A stretch of 64,000 bases of DNA from Apilactobacillus sp. (GTDB taxonomy: Bacteria; Bacillota; Bacilli; Lactobacillales; Lactobacillaceae), in the NCBI RefSeq assembly GCF_025290035.1, contig NZ_JAMBKT010000001.1:55039-119038 (forward strand), given 5' to 3'. Numbering within the stretch: the first letter of the stretch is position 1; each line of letters starts with the position of its first letter. Made by a program: the position numbers and the translations under genes. A model generated the notes under the pieces. The model saw only the letters and a list, made by a program, of their open reading frames with translations, was not told the origin of the DNA and made no database searches. This document shows positions 45,394 through 55,251 of this stretch, in pieces.

Positions 45394-45907
45394 CATCAAG
45401 TCCTCCAGGAATTTCAACAGTAATAACATTATCATCTAAATTAACATCTAAGATAACTGAATCAATCTTAGGTAATAATAAATCAGATTTGTTATCACGT
45501 TTTACCACCCACACATCATTAGCCCCTGGTGATAATATTTCCTTAACAGTACCTATCTTATTTCCATCAGTATCAACCACATTTAGACCAATGATTTGGT
45601 GATAATAATATTCACCAGGATTTAGGTCATCAGTGTCTAGTTGATCTTCAGCAATTTTCAAAATTGATGGCTTTAAATATTCAACATCGTTAATGGTAGG
45701 CTTACCTTTAAAATGAAGTAATATAAAGTTTTTATGACTTCTAACACCATCTATTTCAAGTTTTTCGCTTTTATCTTCGTTTAAAAATGCATAAACCTCA
45801 TTACCAACTTGAAAACGTTTTTCTGGGAAGTCAGTAATTGACATAACTCTTACTTCACCACGTAGTCCTTGAGTATTTACAATTTTACCAATATTATAAA
45901 AATCCAT
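45383..45907 (-). CDS. rimM: 16S rRNA processing protein RimM
   Basis: Assembly factor for the 30S head, binding S19. The 174-residue protein has an N-terminal RimM beta-barrel ([16 protein letters not shown]) and a C-terminal PRC barrel ([29 protein letters not shown]). It is in the rpsP-khpA-rimM-trmD order standard in Firmicutes. Confidence 0.95.
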   Translation of the reverse strand: MDFYNIGKIVNTQGLRGEVRVMSITDFPEKRFQVGNEVYAFLNEDKSEKLEIDGVRSHKNFILLHFKGKPTINDVEYLKPSILKIAEDQLDTDDLNPGEYYYHQIIGLNVVDTDGNKIGTVKEILSPGANDVWVVKRDNKSDLLLPKIDSVILDVNLDDNVITVEIPGGLDDED

Positions 45908-45925
45908 TGTAATTCCCCTTTTTAT

Positions 45926-45974
45926 GTTAAAAAACTCTTAAACAAAACACCAAGGTTTCATTTAAGAGTTTTTA
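45926..45974 (-). terminator. Terminator or attenuator at the khpA/rimM junction
   Basis: A long stem (AAAACTCTTAAA near 45931-45942 with TTTAAGAGTTTT at 45961-45972) with an inner AAAC/GTTT pairing is followed on the minus strand by a T-run. It includes the khpA stop codon (45962-45964), so translation of khpA would compete with folding. Confidence 0.65.
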
Positions 45975-46219
45975 TTTTTACTATCGTCAATAATTAATCT
46001 AACGCGCTTTTCACCTGAAACACGAGCACTATAAACAATCGTACGAATTGTTTGCGCTACATGGCCCTTTTTACCAATAATTCTACCAACATCAGCAGAA
46101 TTAGTAATTAGATGATATTCATAAAAACGATCAGATTCACTATGTTCAATAGCAACATCCTCTGGATTTTCCACCAGTGGTTTTACGATTTTTTTAATCA
46201 GCTCATCAAAATTAGTCAT
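45962..46219 (-). CDS. khpA: KhpA, KH-domain RNA-binding protein
   Basis: An 85-residue single KH domain (about 30-80) with the loop IGKKGHVAQTIR. KhpA pairs with KhpB (Jag/EloR) and binds RNA in control of cell elongation. It follows rpsP by 13 bases. A strong hairpin overlaps its 3' end. Confidence 0.93.
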   Translation of the reverse strand: MTNFDELIKKIVKPLVENPEDVAIEHSESDRFYEYHLITNSADVGRIIGKKGHVAQTIRTIVYSARVSGEKRVRLIIDDSKNKNS

Positions 46220-46232
46220 AACTCGATATCAC

Positions 46233-46508
46233 TTATTTCTTAGAGTATTTAGCTTCATGATATTTCTTCATGATACCAGCATCAGATAGTAAGTTACGTA
46301 CAGTATCTGAAGGTTGTGCACCCTTGTTTAACCATTCGAAGATATCTTCTTCTTCTAGTTTAACAGTACTTGGTTGAGTTAATGGGTTGTAAGTACCAAC
46401 AGTTTGGATGAAACGACCATCACGAGGGCTACGTGAATCAGCAACTACAACACGGTAGAAAGGACGTTTCTTTGAACCCATTCTCTTCAAACGAATTTTA
46501 ACAGACAT
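46233..46508 (-). CDS. rpsP: 30S ribosomal protein S16
   Basis: A 91-residue protein starting [20 protein letters not shown], with [20 protein letters not shown]. It begins the rpsP-khpA-rimM-trmD set, with a strong ribosome site (AGGAGGTG) and its own promoter. Confidence 0.97.
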   Translation of the reverse strand: MSVKIRLKRMGSKKRPFYRVVVADSRSPRDGRFIQTVGTYNPLTQPSTVKLEEEDIFEWLNKGAQPSDTVRNLLSDAGIMKKYHEAKYSKK

Positions 46509-46544
46509 TAATAAACACCTCCTGTATTTCTTTTAACGATATTA

Positions 46545-46573
46545 AATATAACAGTTATTTTGATGCTTGTAAA
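46545..46573 (-). promoter_or_regulatory. Promoter of rpsP inside an inverted repeat
   Basis: Minus-strand TTTACA (46568-46573) and TATATT (46545-46550) are 17 bases apart. The -35 lies in a 7-bp inverted repeat (TGTAAAG 46568-46574, CTTTACA 46583-46589), which could be an operator or part of a weak ffh terminator. Confidence 0.55.
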
Positions 46574-46618
46574 GGTTTTTTTCTTTACACCATCATTTTT
46601 TTACTAAAAGTGATAAAA

Positions 46619-48097
46619 TTAACGCTTTTTGTTTCTCTTGCGTCTATTTTTATTCATCTTCTTGCTAATCTTACGGCTCATTCGTTTCATTGCCATTTCA
46701 GACAATTTACCACCAATTCCGCCACCCATACCAGGCATTCCAGGCATATTTGGCATTCCACCCATATTACCCATCATTTGTTCCATTCCTGACATGTTAC
46801 CGTTAGACATCTTATTCATCATGTCTTTCATTTGATTAAATTGTTTAATCATTCGGTTAACTTCTTGAATTGGACGTCCACAACCTCTTGAAATTCTTCT
46901 TCTTCTGGAAGGATTTAATAAGTCTGGGTTATTACGTTCTTCGTATGTCATTGAATAAATAATCGCTTTAATATGTTCTAAATCTTTAGGATCCATATTA
47001 ACATTCTTCAAAGCCGGATTATTAGCCATCCCTGGAATCATTTTCATAATTTCATCCAAAGGACCCATCTTTTGAATTTGTTCTAATTGATCAAGAAAAT
47101 CTTCAAATCCAAAAGTGTTATTTTGCATTTTTTCAGCTAATTGTTTAGCCTGTTTTTCATCATAATCATTTTGTGTCTTTTCGATTAATGAAAGAATATC
47201 TCCCATTCCAAGAATACGAGATGCCATTCTATCAGGGTGGAATACATCTAGAGCTTCCATCTTTTCACCTTGACCAATAAACTTAATTGGCTTTTGGGTT
47301 ACTTCTCTAATAGAAAGAGCTGCCCCACCACGAGTATCACCATCTAACTTAGTTAGTACTACCCCGGTGATATCTAGTGCTTCATTAAAACCTTCAGCAG
47401 TATTGACAGCGTTTTGACCAGTCATTGCATCGACAACTAATAAGATTTCATCTGGATTAGTTAGCGCTTTAATTTCTTTTAACTCATCCATTAATTTTTC
47501 ATCGATTTGAAGACGACCAGCCGTATCAATTAAAACATAATCATTATGTTCTTCTCTAGCTTTAGCCATCCCGTTTTTAACGATTTCAACTGGATTAACA
47601 TCTGTTCCTTGTTGGAAAACTGGAACGTTAATTTGTTTTCCGACAGTTTCTAATTGATCAATGGCAGCAGGACGGTAAACGTCGGCTGCAATTAGAAGTG
47701 GACGTGCATTTTCTTCTTTTTGAAGTTTCAATGCTAATTTACCAACTGTAGTAGTTTTACCTGCCCCTTGAAGACCGGCCATCATAATAACAGTTGGAAT
47801 CTTATCGGATTTATTAAGAGGAACAGCTTCTTCCCCCATAGTCTTTGTTAATTCTTCATTAACAATCTTAACAATTTGTTGTGCTGGATTTAATCCTTCT
47901 AAAACTTCAGCTCCACGTGAACGTTCTTGTACTCGTTTAACGAAATTTCTCACAACAGTGAAGTTAACATCGGCTTCTAAAAGCGCTAGTCTAATTTCAC
48001 GCATTGTTTCTCTTAGGTCAGCTTCTGAAACTTTCCCTTTTCCACGTAAATTACGCATCGCTTTTTGAAGTCGTTCTGTTAATCCTTCAAATGCCAT
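46619..48097 (-). CDS. ffh: Signal recognition particle protein Ffh
   Basis: SRP54 GTPase that binds signal sequences and SRP RNA and targets ribosomes to the membrane. The 492-residue protein has an N domain (1-90), a G domain with GLQGAGKTTTVGKLA (G1), DTAGRLQIDEKLM (G3) and TKLDGDTRGGAALS (G4/G5), and an M domain from about 300. The M domain has SRRRRISRGCGR for RNA binding and a methionine/glycine-rich tail ending in a basic run. Receptor ftsY is upstream in the same operon. Confidence 0.97.
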   Translation of the reverse strand: MAFEGLTERLQKAMRNLRGKGKVSEADLRETMREIRLALLEADVNFTVVRNFVKRVQERSRGAEVLEGLNPAQQIVKIVNEELTKTMGEEAVPLNKSDKIPTVIMMAGLQGAGKTTTVGKLALKLQKEENARPLLIAADVYRPAAIDQLETVGKQINVPVFQQGTDVNPVEIVKNGMAKAREEHNDYVLIDTAGRLQIDEKLMDELKEIKALTNPDEILLVVDAMTGQNAVNTAEGFNEALDITGVVLTKLDGDTRGGAALSIREVTQKPIKFIGQGEKMEALDVFHPDRMASRILGMGDILSLIEKTQNDYDEKQAKQLAEKMQNNTFGFEDFLDQLEQIQKMGPLDEIMKMIPGMANNPALKNVNMDPKDLEHIKAIIYSMTYEERNNPDLLNPSRRRRISRGCGRPIQEVNRMIKQFNQMKDMMNKMSNGNMSGMEQMMGNMGGMPNMPGMPGMGGGIGGKLSEMAMKRMSRKISKKMNKNRRKRNKKR

Positions 48098-48111
48098 TTA
48101 TTTCACCACTT

Positions 48112-48453
48112 TCATCTTTCTTCTGTGTTTTCTAATTCATCAACAAGTTGATTTAATTTTGCATCATCACTATATTCTTTTCTAACGTAATTTCTGATTG
48201 CGTCAGTTTGTTGATTTCTCTTTTGAAAATCAGCATATAAATGTAATTGATCTTCATATTTTTCCAGAATAACTTCTGTTCGTCTTATATTATCATAAAC
48301 CGCTTGTCGGCTCACATTAAACTCTTCTGATATTTCACCTAAAGAATAGTCATCAGCATAATAAAGTTGAATATAGCTATCCTGTTTACTAGTTAGTAAC
48401 GGTCTATAGAACTCAAATAAAGAATTAATCCGATAATTTTTTTCGATTTCCAT
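48112..48453 (-). CDS. ylxM: YlxM-family SRP-associated DNA/RNA-binding protein
   Basis: A 113-residue UPF0122 protein with a sigma-like helix-turn-helix ([21 protein letters not shown] trimmed, about residues 32-52), lying just upstream of ffh as in other Firmicutes. In streptococci YlxM modulates SRP GTPase activity. It is tightly packed between ftsY and ffh. Confidence 0.93.
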   Translation of the reverse strand: MEIEKNYRINSLFEFYRPLLTSKQDSYIQLYYADDYSLGEISEEFNVSRQAVYDNIRRTEVILEKYEDQLHLYADFQKRNQQTDAIRNYVRKEYSDDAKLNQLVDELENTEER

Positions 48454-48474
48454 TAAATCAATCCTTCCGAAGGA

Positions 48475-49566
48475 CTACTTAATTAATCCTTTAAATAATC
48501 CGTAAATAAAATCATTTGCGTCAAACTGTCTTAAATCAGTAACTTTTTCACCCAATCCAACATATTTAACTGGTAGGTGCAATTCGTTTCTAATTGCTAG
48601 AACAATTCCACCCTTAGCAGTCCCATCTAACTTAGTTAAAACAATTCCAGAAACTGCTGTGGTTTCTTTAAATAACTTAGCTTGGCTAAGTGCATTTTGG
48701 CCAGTAGTTGAATCTAAAACTAAAAGAACTTCATGAGGGGCATCAGGAATTTCCCTAGTTAACACCTTTTTCATTTTAGCTAGTTCGTTCATTAAGTTAA
48801 CCTTATTTTGCAATCTACCAGCAGTATCAACGAATAAAATATCATAATTTTCATCTTTAGCTTTATGAACAGCTTCATAAACAACAGCTGACGGATCGCT
48901 TTGTTCTTCTTTTTTCACGATATCAACGCCGTCTCTTTTAGCCCATTCATCAAGTTGTTGAATTGCTCCTGCTCTAAATGTATCTGCCGCAGCTAACAAT
49001 ACCTTTTTACCAGCATTCTTATACATGTTTGCCATTTTACCAATAGTGGTTGTCTTTCCAACACCATTAACTCCAACAAATAAAATGACAGTTGGACCTT
49101 CACTTGCAAAATGAATATCAGGATTTTCATCATTACCGTTTTCATCATAAATGTTAATCATTTTTTGAATAATAACATTTTGAACTTCATCCCTACTTTT
49201 AGCATTTTGTAACTTAACCTCATCTCTCAATTGATCAGTTAAGTTAACAGCCATTTCATAACCAACATCTGATTCAATTAAAGTGTCTTCTAAATCTTCG
49301 AAGAATTCTTCATCAACACTTCTAAAATTAGCAAATAATTGGTTTAAACGGTCACCAAAGGTAGTTCTTGATTTCTCTAATCCATCTGTAAATTTTTCTT
49401 GTGATCCATCCGCATCTTCTTGAACTTCAGTATCTACTGAACTAGTTTCATCAGGAGTAACTTCAGCATCTTTTACGATGTCTTGATTTTCATTTACATC
49501 ATTTGTTGAATCTTGAATCTTTTGTTCATCATTACTTTTTTTCTTAAAAACATCAAATAATCCCAT
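48475..49566 (-). CDS. ftsY: SRP receptor FtsY
   Basis: Membrane-associated GTPase that docks SRP-ribosome complexes. The 363-residue protein has an acidic N-terminal A region (to about residue 60), an NG domain with GVNGVGKTTTIGKMANMY (G1, about 168-185), DTAGRLQNKVNLMNELAKM (G3) and TKLDGTAKGG (G4). It starts 3 bases after the smc stop. Confidence 0.97.
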   Translation of the reverse strand: MGLFDVFKKKSNDEQKIQDSTNDVNENQDIVKDAEVTPDETSSVDTEVQEDADGSQEKFTDGLEKSRTTFGDRLNQLFANFRSVDEEFFEDLEDTLIESDVGYEMAVNLTDQLRDEVKLQNAKSRDEVQNVIIQKMINIYDENGNDENPDIHFASEGPTVILFVGVNGVGKTTTIGKMANMYKNAGKKVLLAAADTFRAGAIQQLDEWAKRDGVDIVKKEEQSDPSAVVYEAVHKAKDENYDILFVDTAGRLQNKVNLMNELAKMKKVLTREIPDAPHEVLLVLDSTTGQNALSQAKLFKETTAVSGIVLTKLDGTAKGGIVLAIRNELHLPVKYVGLGEKVTDLRQFDANDFIYGLFKGLIK

Positions 49567-49569
49567 TGG

Positions 49570-52500
49570 TTATCCCTCCGATGCATTGTACTTGTTAAGA
49601 TTTGCTGTAACTACTTTAGAAACACCTGAGTTTTGCATAGTTACACCATACAATGTATTTGCATAAACCATTGTTTCTTTTCTATGGGTAATCACGATAA
49701 ACTGTGTTCCATCATCCAATTTCGTCATGTAATGTGCGTATCTATCAACATTTTCAGCATCTAACGCGGATTCTGCTTCATCCAAGATACTAAATGGAAC
49801 TGGTTTTACCTTAAGCACCGCAAAAAGTAACGCAATTGCAGTTAATGCCTTTTCTCCACCAGACAATAATGACATATGTCTATACTTTTTGCCAGGAGGC
49901 TGTGCCATAATCTCAATTCCAGTTGTCAAAAGATCATTTGGATTGGTTAAAACTAGTTTAGCTTTCCCACCACCAAAAATTTCATTATAGACTTTTGAAA
50001 ATTGATAAGCGATTGCTTCAAAGGTTTCTGAAAACTTCTTTTCAACTGTTACGTCGATTTTATTCATCGTATCAGTTAATTGTTGACTTGAATTCTTAAG
50101 GTCATCAGATTGTTGAACCAAAAATTCATAACGTTTAGAAACTTCTTTGTATTCATCGATTGAAGAAACATTAACAATTCCCAAACTATCGATTTCTCGC
50201 TTCAATTGTGCAATTCTATTTTTAATATTTTCAACACTATCATCGATGACAATATCATCAATATCTTTTATGTCTACTTCATATTTACCAACCAACTGTT
50301 GTTTTAAATTAGCAAGTTGACCTTTTAATTGATCAAACTTATTGACTTGCTTATTTAAATAGTTTTGTTGGTTAATAGAATCTTTACTTAATTTATCAAT
50401 CTTTTCTTCAACTTCTTTGATGCTATTTTGATGTTCATCAATTGCAGATTTACATTGTTCTAAATCTTCTTGAGTTGATTGAATGCTTTCATTAACCTTC
50501 TTAATCTCACTATCCTGGTTAGCAGATAACATATTATTACTAATAGCTTCATTTAACTCATCAATAGTTTCTTTTTCATCATCGATTTCAGAGCCAAGTC
50601 TATCGAATTCTTCAATTAGATTAGCTTTTTGATCTCTCAAATTAGAAAGTTTTTCCTTTTGAACAATTAATTTTTCCCTAGTACTTTGAATTTCAGAAAC
50701 GTTAGATTCTTTCATTTTTTCAAGCGTTTCAATCTTTTCAGATACATCACGAGATTGTGATTGATTGTTTAATAAGTCTAAATTCAATTGTTCTTTTAGT
50801 TTTTCATTTTGTTGTTTCTTTTCTTCAATATCATCTTCAAAAAGTCCACCAATTGATAGTTTAACAGCTTTTAACTCACGTTGCTTTCTTTCCAACGTAT
50901 CCTTAGCAAAGCTAACTTTATTCTTGCTAATATCGACTAAACCAGCGGCATCCCTTTGTTGTTGATAATATTGTTCAATTTCATCATTGATTGATTGTAG
51001 TTTTGCTTGTGCTTCATTAAGTTCCTTTTCAAGACCTTCAGCAATTGTTTTACCTTTAGCGAATTCTTTTTCTAATTCAACTAAATTGTTTTTTTGCGTT
51101 AAAACGCCGTCGAATTGCTTCTTATTCGTACCACCAGTAATAGAACCACCAGCATTAACCAATTCTCCATTTAAGGTAACAATGCGGTTAGAATGTCTGA
51201 TTTGATTACTAAGTTGAGTGGCAGAACTTAAGTCTTTAGTAACAATTAAATTACCAAGAAGGTGCGCAGTAACTGCATCTAATTTGGAATCAATTGAAAC
51301 CAATTGGTTACCAATGCCGACAAAACCATTATTTTGCTGACAAGCAGCTAAAACATTGTTATTAACGCTTCTTCTACTAATTTCATTAATTGGTAAAAAG
51401 GTAGCACGTCCTAATCGATTATCATTTAAAAACTGAACCGCATTTCGAGCAGCTTGATTATTAGCCACCACAATTTGTTGTAATTGATTTCCAAGCGCAG
51501 TTTCAATTGCTTTAGTATATTCAGCTGGAACTTTTATAAAATCAGAAACTGAACCCAAAACTCCGCTTAATTTATTTTTGTTATTTAGAACACTTTGCGC
51601 ACCTTTAAAGAAATTACTGTGATCATTTTGCAGATTGTTTAAACTGTTGTATTTAATCTTGATACTTTGGTTTCTTTCAAGTGCTTTATACCAATTATCT
51701 TGAATTCTAGCGGCATCATGTTTTAATTGAACTTGTTCTTTATGATACTTATCAACCACTTTTTTGCTATCTTCATATTTGGCCAGGTTATCTTGGTACT
51801 CTTGATTCAATGAAGAAAGATTTTCTTCTAATTGATTAATTTCATCATTAATGCCTGCAATCTTTTGTCTATTAGTATCACTTTGGACATCAGCTTGCTT
51901 TTGTGTCTTTTCTAAATAAGTACTTTCATTATTAACGTTGGCAATTTTTTGCATAATAGCAACGTATTCGCCACGAAGAGATTCATATTCATCCCTCTTA
52001 TCTGATATTGATTTGTTAATAGTTTCTTCATCTAACGATCCTAATTTTTCATTGATAATTGAAATTTCACTATTTACCTTTTCAATTTCAGCATTAATTT
52101 CTTTTTCTTTTTGTTCTAAACCACTCAATTGTGCCTTCAATTTATTTAAGACATCTTTATGTTCAACCAGACTACTTTTCTTAAATTCAATTTCTTGTTT
52201 AGAAAGGTTTTGTTGTCCTGAAAGTTGTTCAATTTTCTTAGTGTAGTTTAATAACGCATCTTGTTGTTGTTCTTTTTTGGACAACAATTCAGATAATTGA
52301 GTATTAAGATTTTTCTTTTCAGTACTTAATCTATCTAAATCAGTACTGATAGTTTCAGCATTTTGTTCTTCTTCTTGAATGATTTTCCCAGTAGCATTAA
52401 ATTCAATTCCTAGACTATTTAATTCAAGGGCAATTCGAGAAATATCATATTGTTTCAATTCCTTTTTCAAATCAAGGTATTTAACTGCCGTAGAACTTTG

Positions 52501-53121
52501 TTCTTTTAACTGATCATTTCGATCCTTAAGTTCAAAGATAATATCTTCAACACGATCTAAATTTTCATGTGTTTGTTGTAATTTAAGGTTAGCATCATGC
52601 TTTTGTTGCTTATACTTATAAACTCCTGCTGCAGTTTCGATAATTGATCTTCTATCTTCAGGCTTGCTGTTAAAGATGTCTTCAACGCTTCCTTGAGAAA
52701 TAATGGAGAAAGATCCAATTCCCATCCCAGTATCCATAAAAAGATTATTGATGTCTTTTAATCGACATTCTGAGTTATTAATTAAGTATTGGCTTTCACC
52801 AGAACGATATAGTCTTCTAGTGATAATTATTTCTGAATAAGGACTATTGATGTATTGATCTGAATTATCTAGAGTTAATTTAACTTCTGCACGATTTACT
52901 GGATTATGTGTACTTGAACCTGAAAAAATAACATCAGACATTTTAGTACCACGCAGTGTTTTAGATGATTGTTCACCTAAAACCCATCTAATTGCCTCAA
53001 TTACGTTACTTTTACCACTACCGTTAGGTCCTACAATTGCAGTTAAACCATCAGTGAAACTAATTGTTGTTTTATTTGCAAAGGACTTAAATCCAGCAAT
53101 TTCCAATGATTTTAACTTCAA
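49570..53121 (-). CDS. smc: Chromosome partition protein SMC
   Basis: Condensin ATPase that organises the chromosome with ScpA/ScpB. The 1,183-residue protein has the N-terminal Walker A AIVGPNGSGKSNVIEAIRWV, long coiled coils around a hinge (about 515-640), and a C-terminal signature LLSGGEKALTAIALLFA with Walker B FSILDEAESALDAENV. The start is TTG (53121), with a GGAG-type site ahead. Flanked by rnc and ftsY, the common Firmicutes order. Confidence 0.97.
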   Translation of the reverse strand: MKLKSLEIAGFKSFANKTTISFTDGLTAIVGPNGSGKSNVIEAIRWVLGEQSSKTLRGTKMSDVIFSGSSTHNPVNRAEVKLTLDNSDQYINSPYSEIIITRRLYRSGESQYLINNSECRLKDINNLFMDTGMGIGSFSIISQGSVEDIFNSKPEDRRSIIETAAGVYKYKQQKHDANLKLQQTHENLDRVEDIIFELKDRNDQLKEQSSTAVKYLDLKKELKQYDISRIALELNSLGIEFNATGKIIQEEEQNAETISTDLDRLSTEKKNLNTQLSELLSKKEQQQDALLNYTKKIEQLSGQQNLSKQEIEFKKSSLVEHKDVLNKLKAQLSGLEQKEKEINAEIEKVNSEISIINEKLGSLDEETINKSISDKRDEYESLRGEYVAIMQKIANVNNESTYLEKTQKQADVQSDTNRQKIAGINDEINQLEENLSSLNQEYQDNLAKYEDSKKVVDKYHKEQVQLKHDAARIQDNWYKALERNQSIKIKYNSLNNLQNDHSNFFKGAQSVLNNKNKLSGVLGSVSDFIKVPAEYTKAIETALGNQLQQIVVANNQAARNAVQFLNDNRLGRATFLPINEISRRSVNNNVLAACQQNNGFVGIGNQLVSIDSKLDAVTAHLLGNLIVTKDLSSATQLSNQIRHSNRIVTLNGELVNAGGSITGGTNKKQFDGVLTQKNNLVELEKEFAKGKTIAEGLEKELNEAQAKLQSINDEIEQYYQQQRDAAGLVDISKNKVSFAKDTLERKQRELKAVKLSIGGLFEDDIEEKKQQNEKLKEQLNLDLLNNQSQSRDVSEKIETLEKMKESNVSEIQSTREKLIVQKEKLSNLRDQKANLIEEFDRLGSEIDDEKETIDELNEAISNNMLSANQDSEIKKVNESIQSTQEDLEQCKSAIDEHQNSIKEVEEKIDKLSKDSINQQNYLNKQVNKFDQLKGQLANLKQQLVGKYEVDIKDIDDIVIDDSVENIKNRIAQLKREIDSLGIVNVSSIDEYKEVSKRYEFLVQQSDDLKNSSQQLTDTMNKIDVTVEKKFSETFEAIAYQFSKVYNEIFGGGKAKLVLTNPNDLLTTGIEIMAQPPGKKYRHMSLLSGGEKALTAIALLFAVLKVKPVPFSILDEAESALDAENVDRYAHYMTKLDDGTQFIVITHRKETMVYANTLYGVTMQNSGVSKVVTANLNKYNASEG

Positions 53122-53141
53122 TGTATTTTCTCCATCCTGTT

Positions 53142-53834
53142 TTATTCTGTGAGTTTATTAATCGCTTTTTTCGCAGCTCCTTGTTCGGCATTCTTTTTAG
53201 AATGTCCTTCACCGACACCTTTTTCAACCCCATCAATGGTAACTGAAACCTTAAAGCGACGATCATTTTCAGGTCCGTTTTCATCGAGTAGGTTATATAC
53301 AATTTCTACTGGTCCGTTTGCTTGTGCCAATTCTTGTAATTCTGTTTTGTGATCAAAGAATTCATCAAACCATCCCTCATCTAATTTAGGAAAAATTACT
53401 TGATGACAAAACTTAACTACTGGTTCCATTCCTTGGTCTAAGTAAACCGCACCAATGAAAGATTCAAAAATATCACAAAGCAAAGAATCACGACTTCTTG
53501 CTTGTGCTTTTTCTTCACCTTTACCTAATCTAATGTATTTATCAAAATGACATTCTCTGGCAAAACTACTAAAACTTTGCTCATTCACCATTGCAGCTCT
53601 TAGTCTAGTAAGTCTACCTTGTGGTAAATTAGGGAATCTCTTGTAAATATATTCTGAGACAACTAGTTCATACACAGCGTCACCTAAGAATTCGATTCTT
53701 TCATAAAACTTTAGATTTTTGCCTGGATGTTCATTAACGTATGAGGCTTGTGTAAAAGCTTCATCTAATAATGATTCATCCTTGAATTTTATATTAAATT
53801 TTTTCTCTAATAGGTCATCAAATTCTTTTTCCAA
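53142..53834 (-). CDS. rnc: Ribonuclease III
   Basis: Cuts double-stranded RNA in rRNA and mRNA processing. The 230-residue protein has an RNase III domain with FYERIEFLGDAVYELV (signature, catalytic Glu and Asp) and a second acidic site near LCDIFESFIGAVYLDQG. The dsRNA-binding domain occupies about 155-228 (GVGEGHSKKNAEQGAAKKA). The start is TTG 53834, set by GGAGGAG. A terminator-like hairpin separates it from acpP. Confidence 0.96.
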   Translation of the reverse strand: MEKEFDDLLEKKFNIKFKDESLLDEAFTQASYVNEHPGKNLKFYERIEFLGDAVYELVVSEYIYKRFPNLPQGRLTRLRAAMVNEQSFSSFARECHFDKYIRLGKGEEKAQARSRDSLLCDIFESFIGAVYLDQGMEPVVKFCHQVIFPKLDEGWFDEFFDHKTELQELAQANGPVEIVYNLLDENGPENDRRFKVSVTIDGVEKGVGEGHSKKNAEQGAAKKAINKLTE

Positions 53835-53861
53835 ACTAACTCCTCCAGTTATTAATACAAC

Positions 53862-53894
53862 AAAAGACGATTACTATTGAGTAATCGCCTTTTT
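53862..53894 (-). terminator. Terminator or attenuator between acpP and rnc
   Basis: Minus-strand GGCGATTAC (53881-53889) pairs with GTAATCGTC (53866-53874) around TCAATA, then TTTTGTTGT. The short T-run suggests partial termination. Confidence 0.65.
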
Positions 53895-53896
53895 AA

Positions 53897-54145
53897 TTAT
53901 TTGTTATCAGCGTTAGACATAACGTAGTCTACGGCTTCATCAATAGTTTTAATATTTTCAGCATCTTCATCTGAAATATCAGTACCAAATGCACTTTCTA
54001 GAGACAATACAAATTCAACGAAATCAATTGAATCAGCATCTAAATCATTTTGAAAGTTTAAATCACCTTTGATGGTAGTTCTATCAATTCCAAATTGTTC
54101 AGCTACTAAATCAGCAATTTTATTAAATACTTCTTCTTTTGTCAT
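53897..54145 (-). CDS. acpP: Acyl carrier protein
   Basis: Carries growing fatty acyl chains on a phosphopantetheine arm. At 82 residues, the attachment serine is in DLDADSIDFVEFVLSLE (about residue 38), a slight variant of the usual DSLDxVEL. Acidic overall, as expected. Located between plsX and rnc. It feeds plsX, which turns acyl-ACP into acyl-phosphate. Confidence 0.95.
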   Translation of the reverse strand: MTKEEVFNKIADLVAEQFGIDRTTIKGDLNFQNDLDADSIDFVEFVLSLESAFGTDISDEDAENIKTIDEAVDYVMSNADNK

Positions 54146-54194
54146 AACTTATCTCCTTCAAATCGTAAATAATATAATTAATTATAACAGATAT

Positions 54195-55235
54195 TTAGTT
54201 GTTTTTCGCGTTTTGTTTGATTTGTTGCATATCATCAGCATGCTTATCAAAATATTCAACAACATTATCGATTGTCTTTGAATCAATCATTGTCTTGATT
54301 TGGAAAATAGTGTTCTTAATGGTTACTGCTTCACTACTACCATGAGCCTTAACAACAGGTGCTTTAGTACCCATTAAAACAGCTCCACCGTATTGTGAGT
54401 AATCCATTTCCTTACCAATCTTCTTAAATGTTGGCTTAAGCATTAGAGCACCAACCTTTGATTTAAGACCACCTGACATGATTTCACCTTTAATCAAAGT
54501 AAGAAGTGATAATGCAGTACCTTCGATAGCTTTTAGAGCAGCGTTTCCAGTAAATCCATCGGTAACAACAACATCAGCAGCACCATTTAATAGTTCTCTT
54601 GATTCAACGTTACCAATAAAGTTTAAGTTCTTGTCATTAGCTAATAATTCGTTAGCTGCCTTATGTAAAGAATCACCCTTGTCAGCTTCAGTACCGTTAT
54701 TTAATAATCCAATACGTGGGTTTTTGATGTTTCTAACGTTTTCTGCATAATACTTACCCATGAATGCATATTGGTAAAGGTTAAATAGTTTAGATTCAGC
54801 GTTTGCACCTACATCTAACATTACAAAGTTATCATGTTCTTCATCATTAATAATTGGTAAAGTAGTTGCCAAACCTGGACGGTCAATTCCTTTAATTCTA
54901 CCAATAATAAATAAACCAGCAGCTAAAATTGCACCAGTGTTACCAGCTGAGAAAAAGGCGTCTGCTTCTTTATCCTTAACAGCTTGAGCAGCCATATCCA
55001 AACTAGAATTTTTCTTTTTCATTACTGCTTTAACAGGTTCTTCACCCATTTCAATAACTTCGTCAGATTGAATTAATTCAATTCTTTCGTTATTTTGGAT
55101 TAAAGGTTTAACCTTATCGATTTGACCAAATAGCTTAAATTCAATATCAGGATATTGATCTCTAGCCATTTCTACCCCTTTAACTACTTCTAACGGTGCG
55201 TTGTCTCCACCCATAGCATCAATTGCAATTTTCAT
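54195..55235 (-). CDS. plsX: Phosphate acyltransferase PlsX
   Basis: Interconverts acyl-ACP and acyl-phosphate at the start of phospholipid synthesis. ATG 55235 begins the normal MKIAIDAMGGDNAPLE and follows AAGGAG by 9 bases; the ATG at 55259 overlaps the recG stop region. The 346-residue protein also has FFSAGNTGAILAAGLF, MLDVGANAE and VVTDGFTGNAALK. Fits with the FakA/FakB genes in this window, which make acyl-phosphate from free fatty acids. Confidence 0.95.
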   Translation of the reverse strand: MKIAIDAMGGDNAPLEVVKGVEMARDQYPDIEFKLFGQIDKVKPLIQNNERIELIQSDEVIEMGEEPVKAVMKKKNSSLDMAAQAVKDKEADAFFSAGNTGAILAAGLFIIGRIKGIDRPGLATTLPIINDEEHDNFVMLDVGANAESKLFNLYQYAFMGKYYAENVRNIKNPRIGLLNNGTEADKGDSLHKAANELLANDKNLNFIGNVESRELLNGAADVVVTDGFTGNAALKAIEGTALSLLTLIKGEIMSGGLKSKVGALMLKPTFKKIGKEMDYSQYGGAVLMGTKAPVVKAHGSSEAVTIKNTIFQIKTMIDSKTIDNVVEYFDKHADDMQQIKQNAKNN

Positions 55236-55251
55236 CTTATAAAACTCCTTC

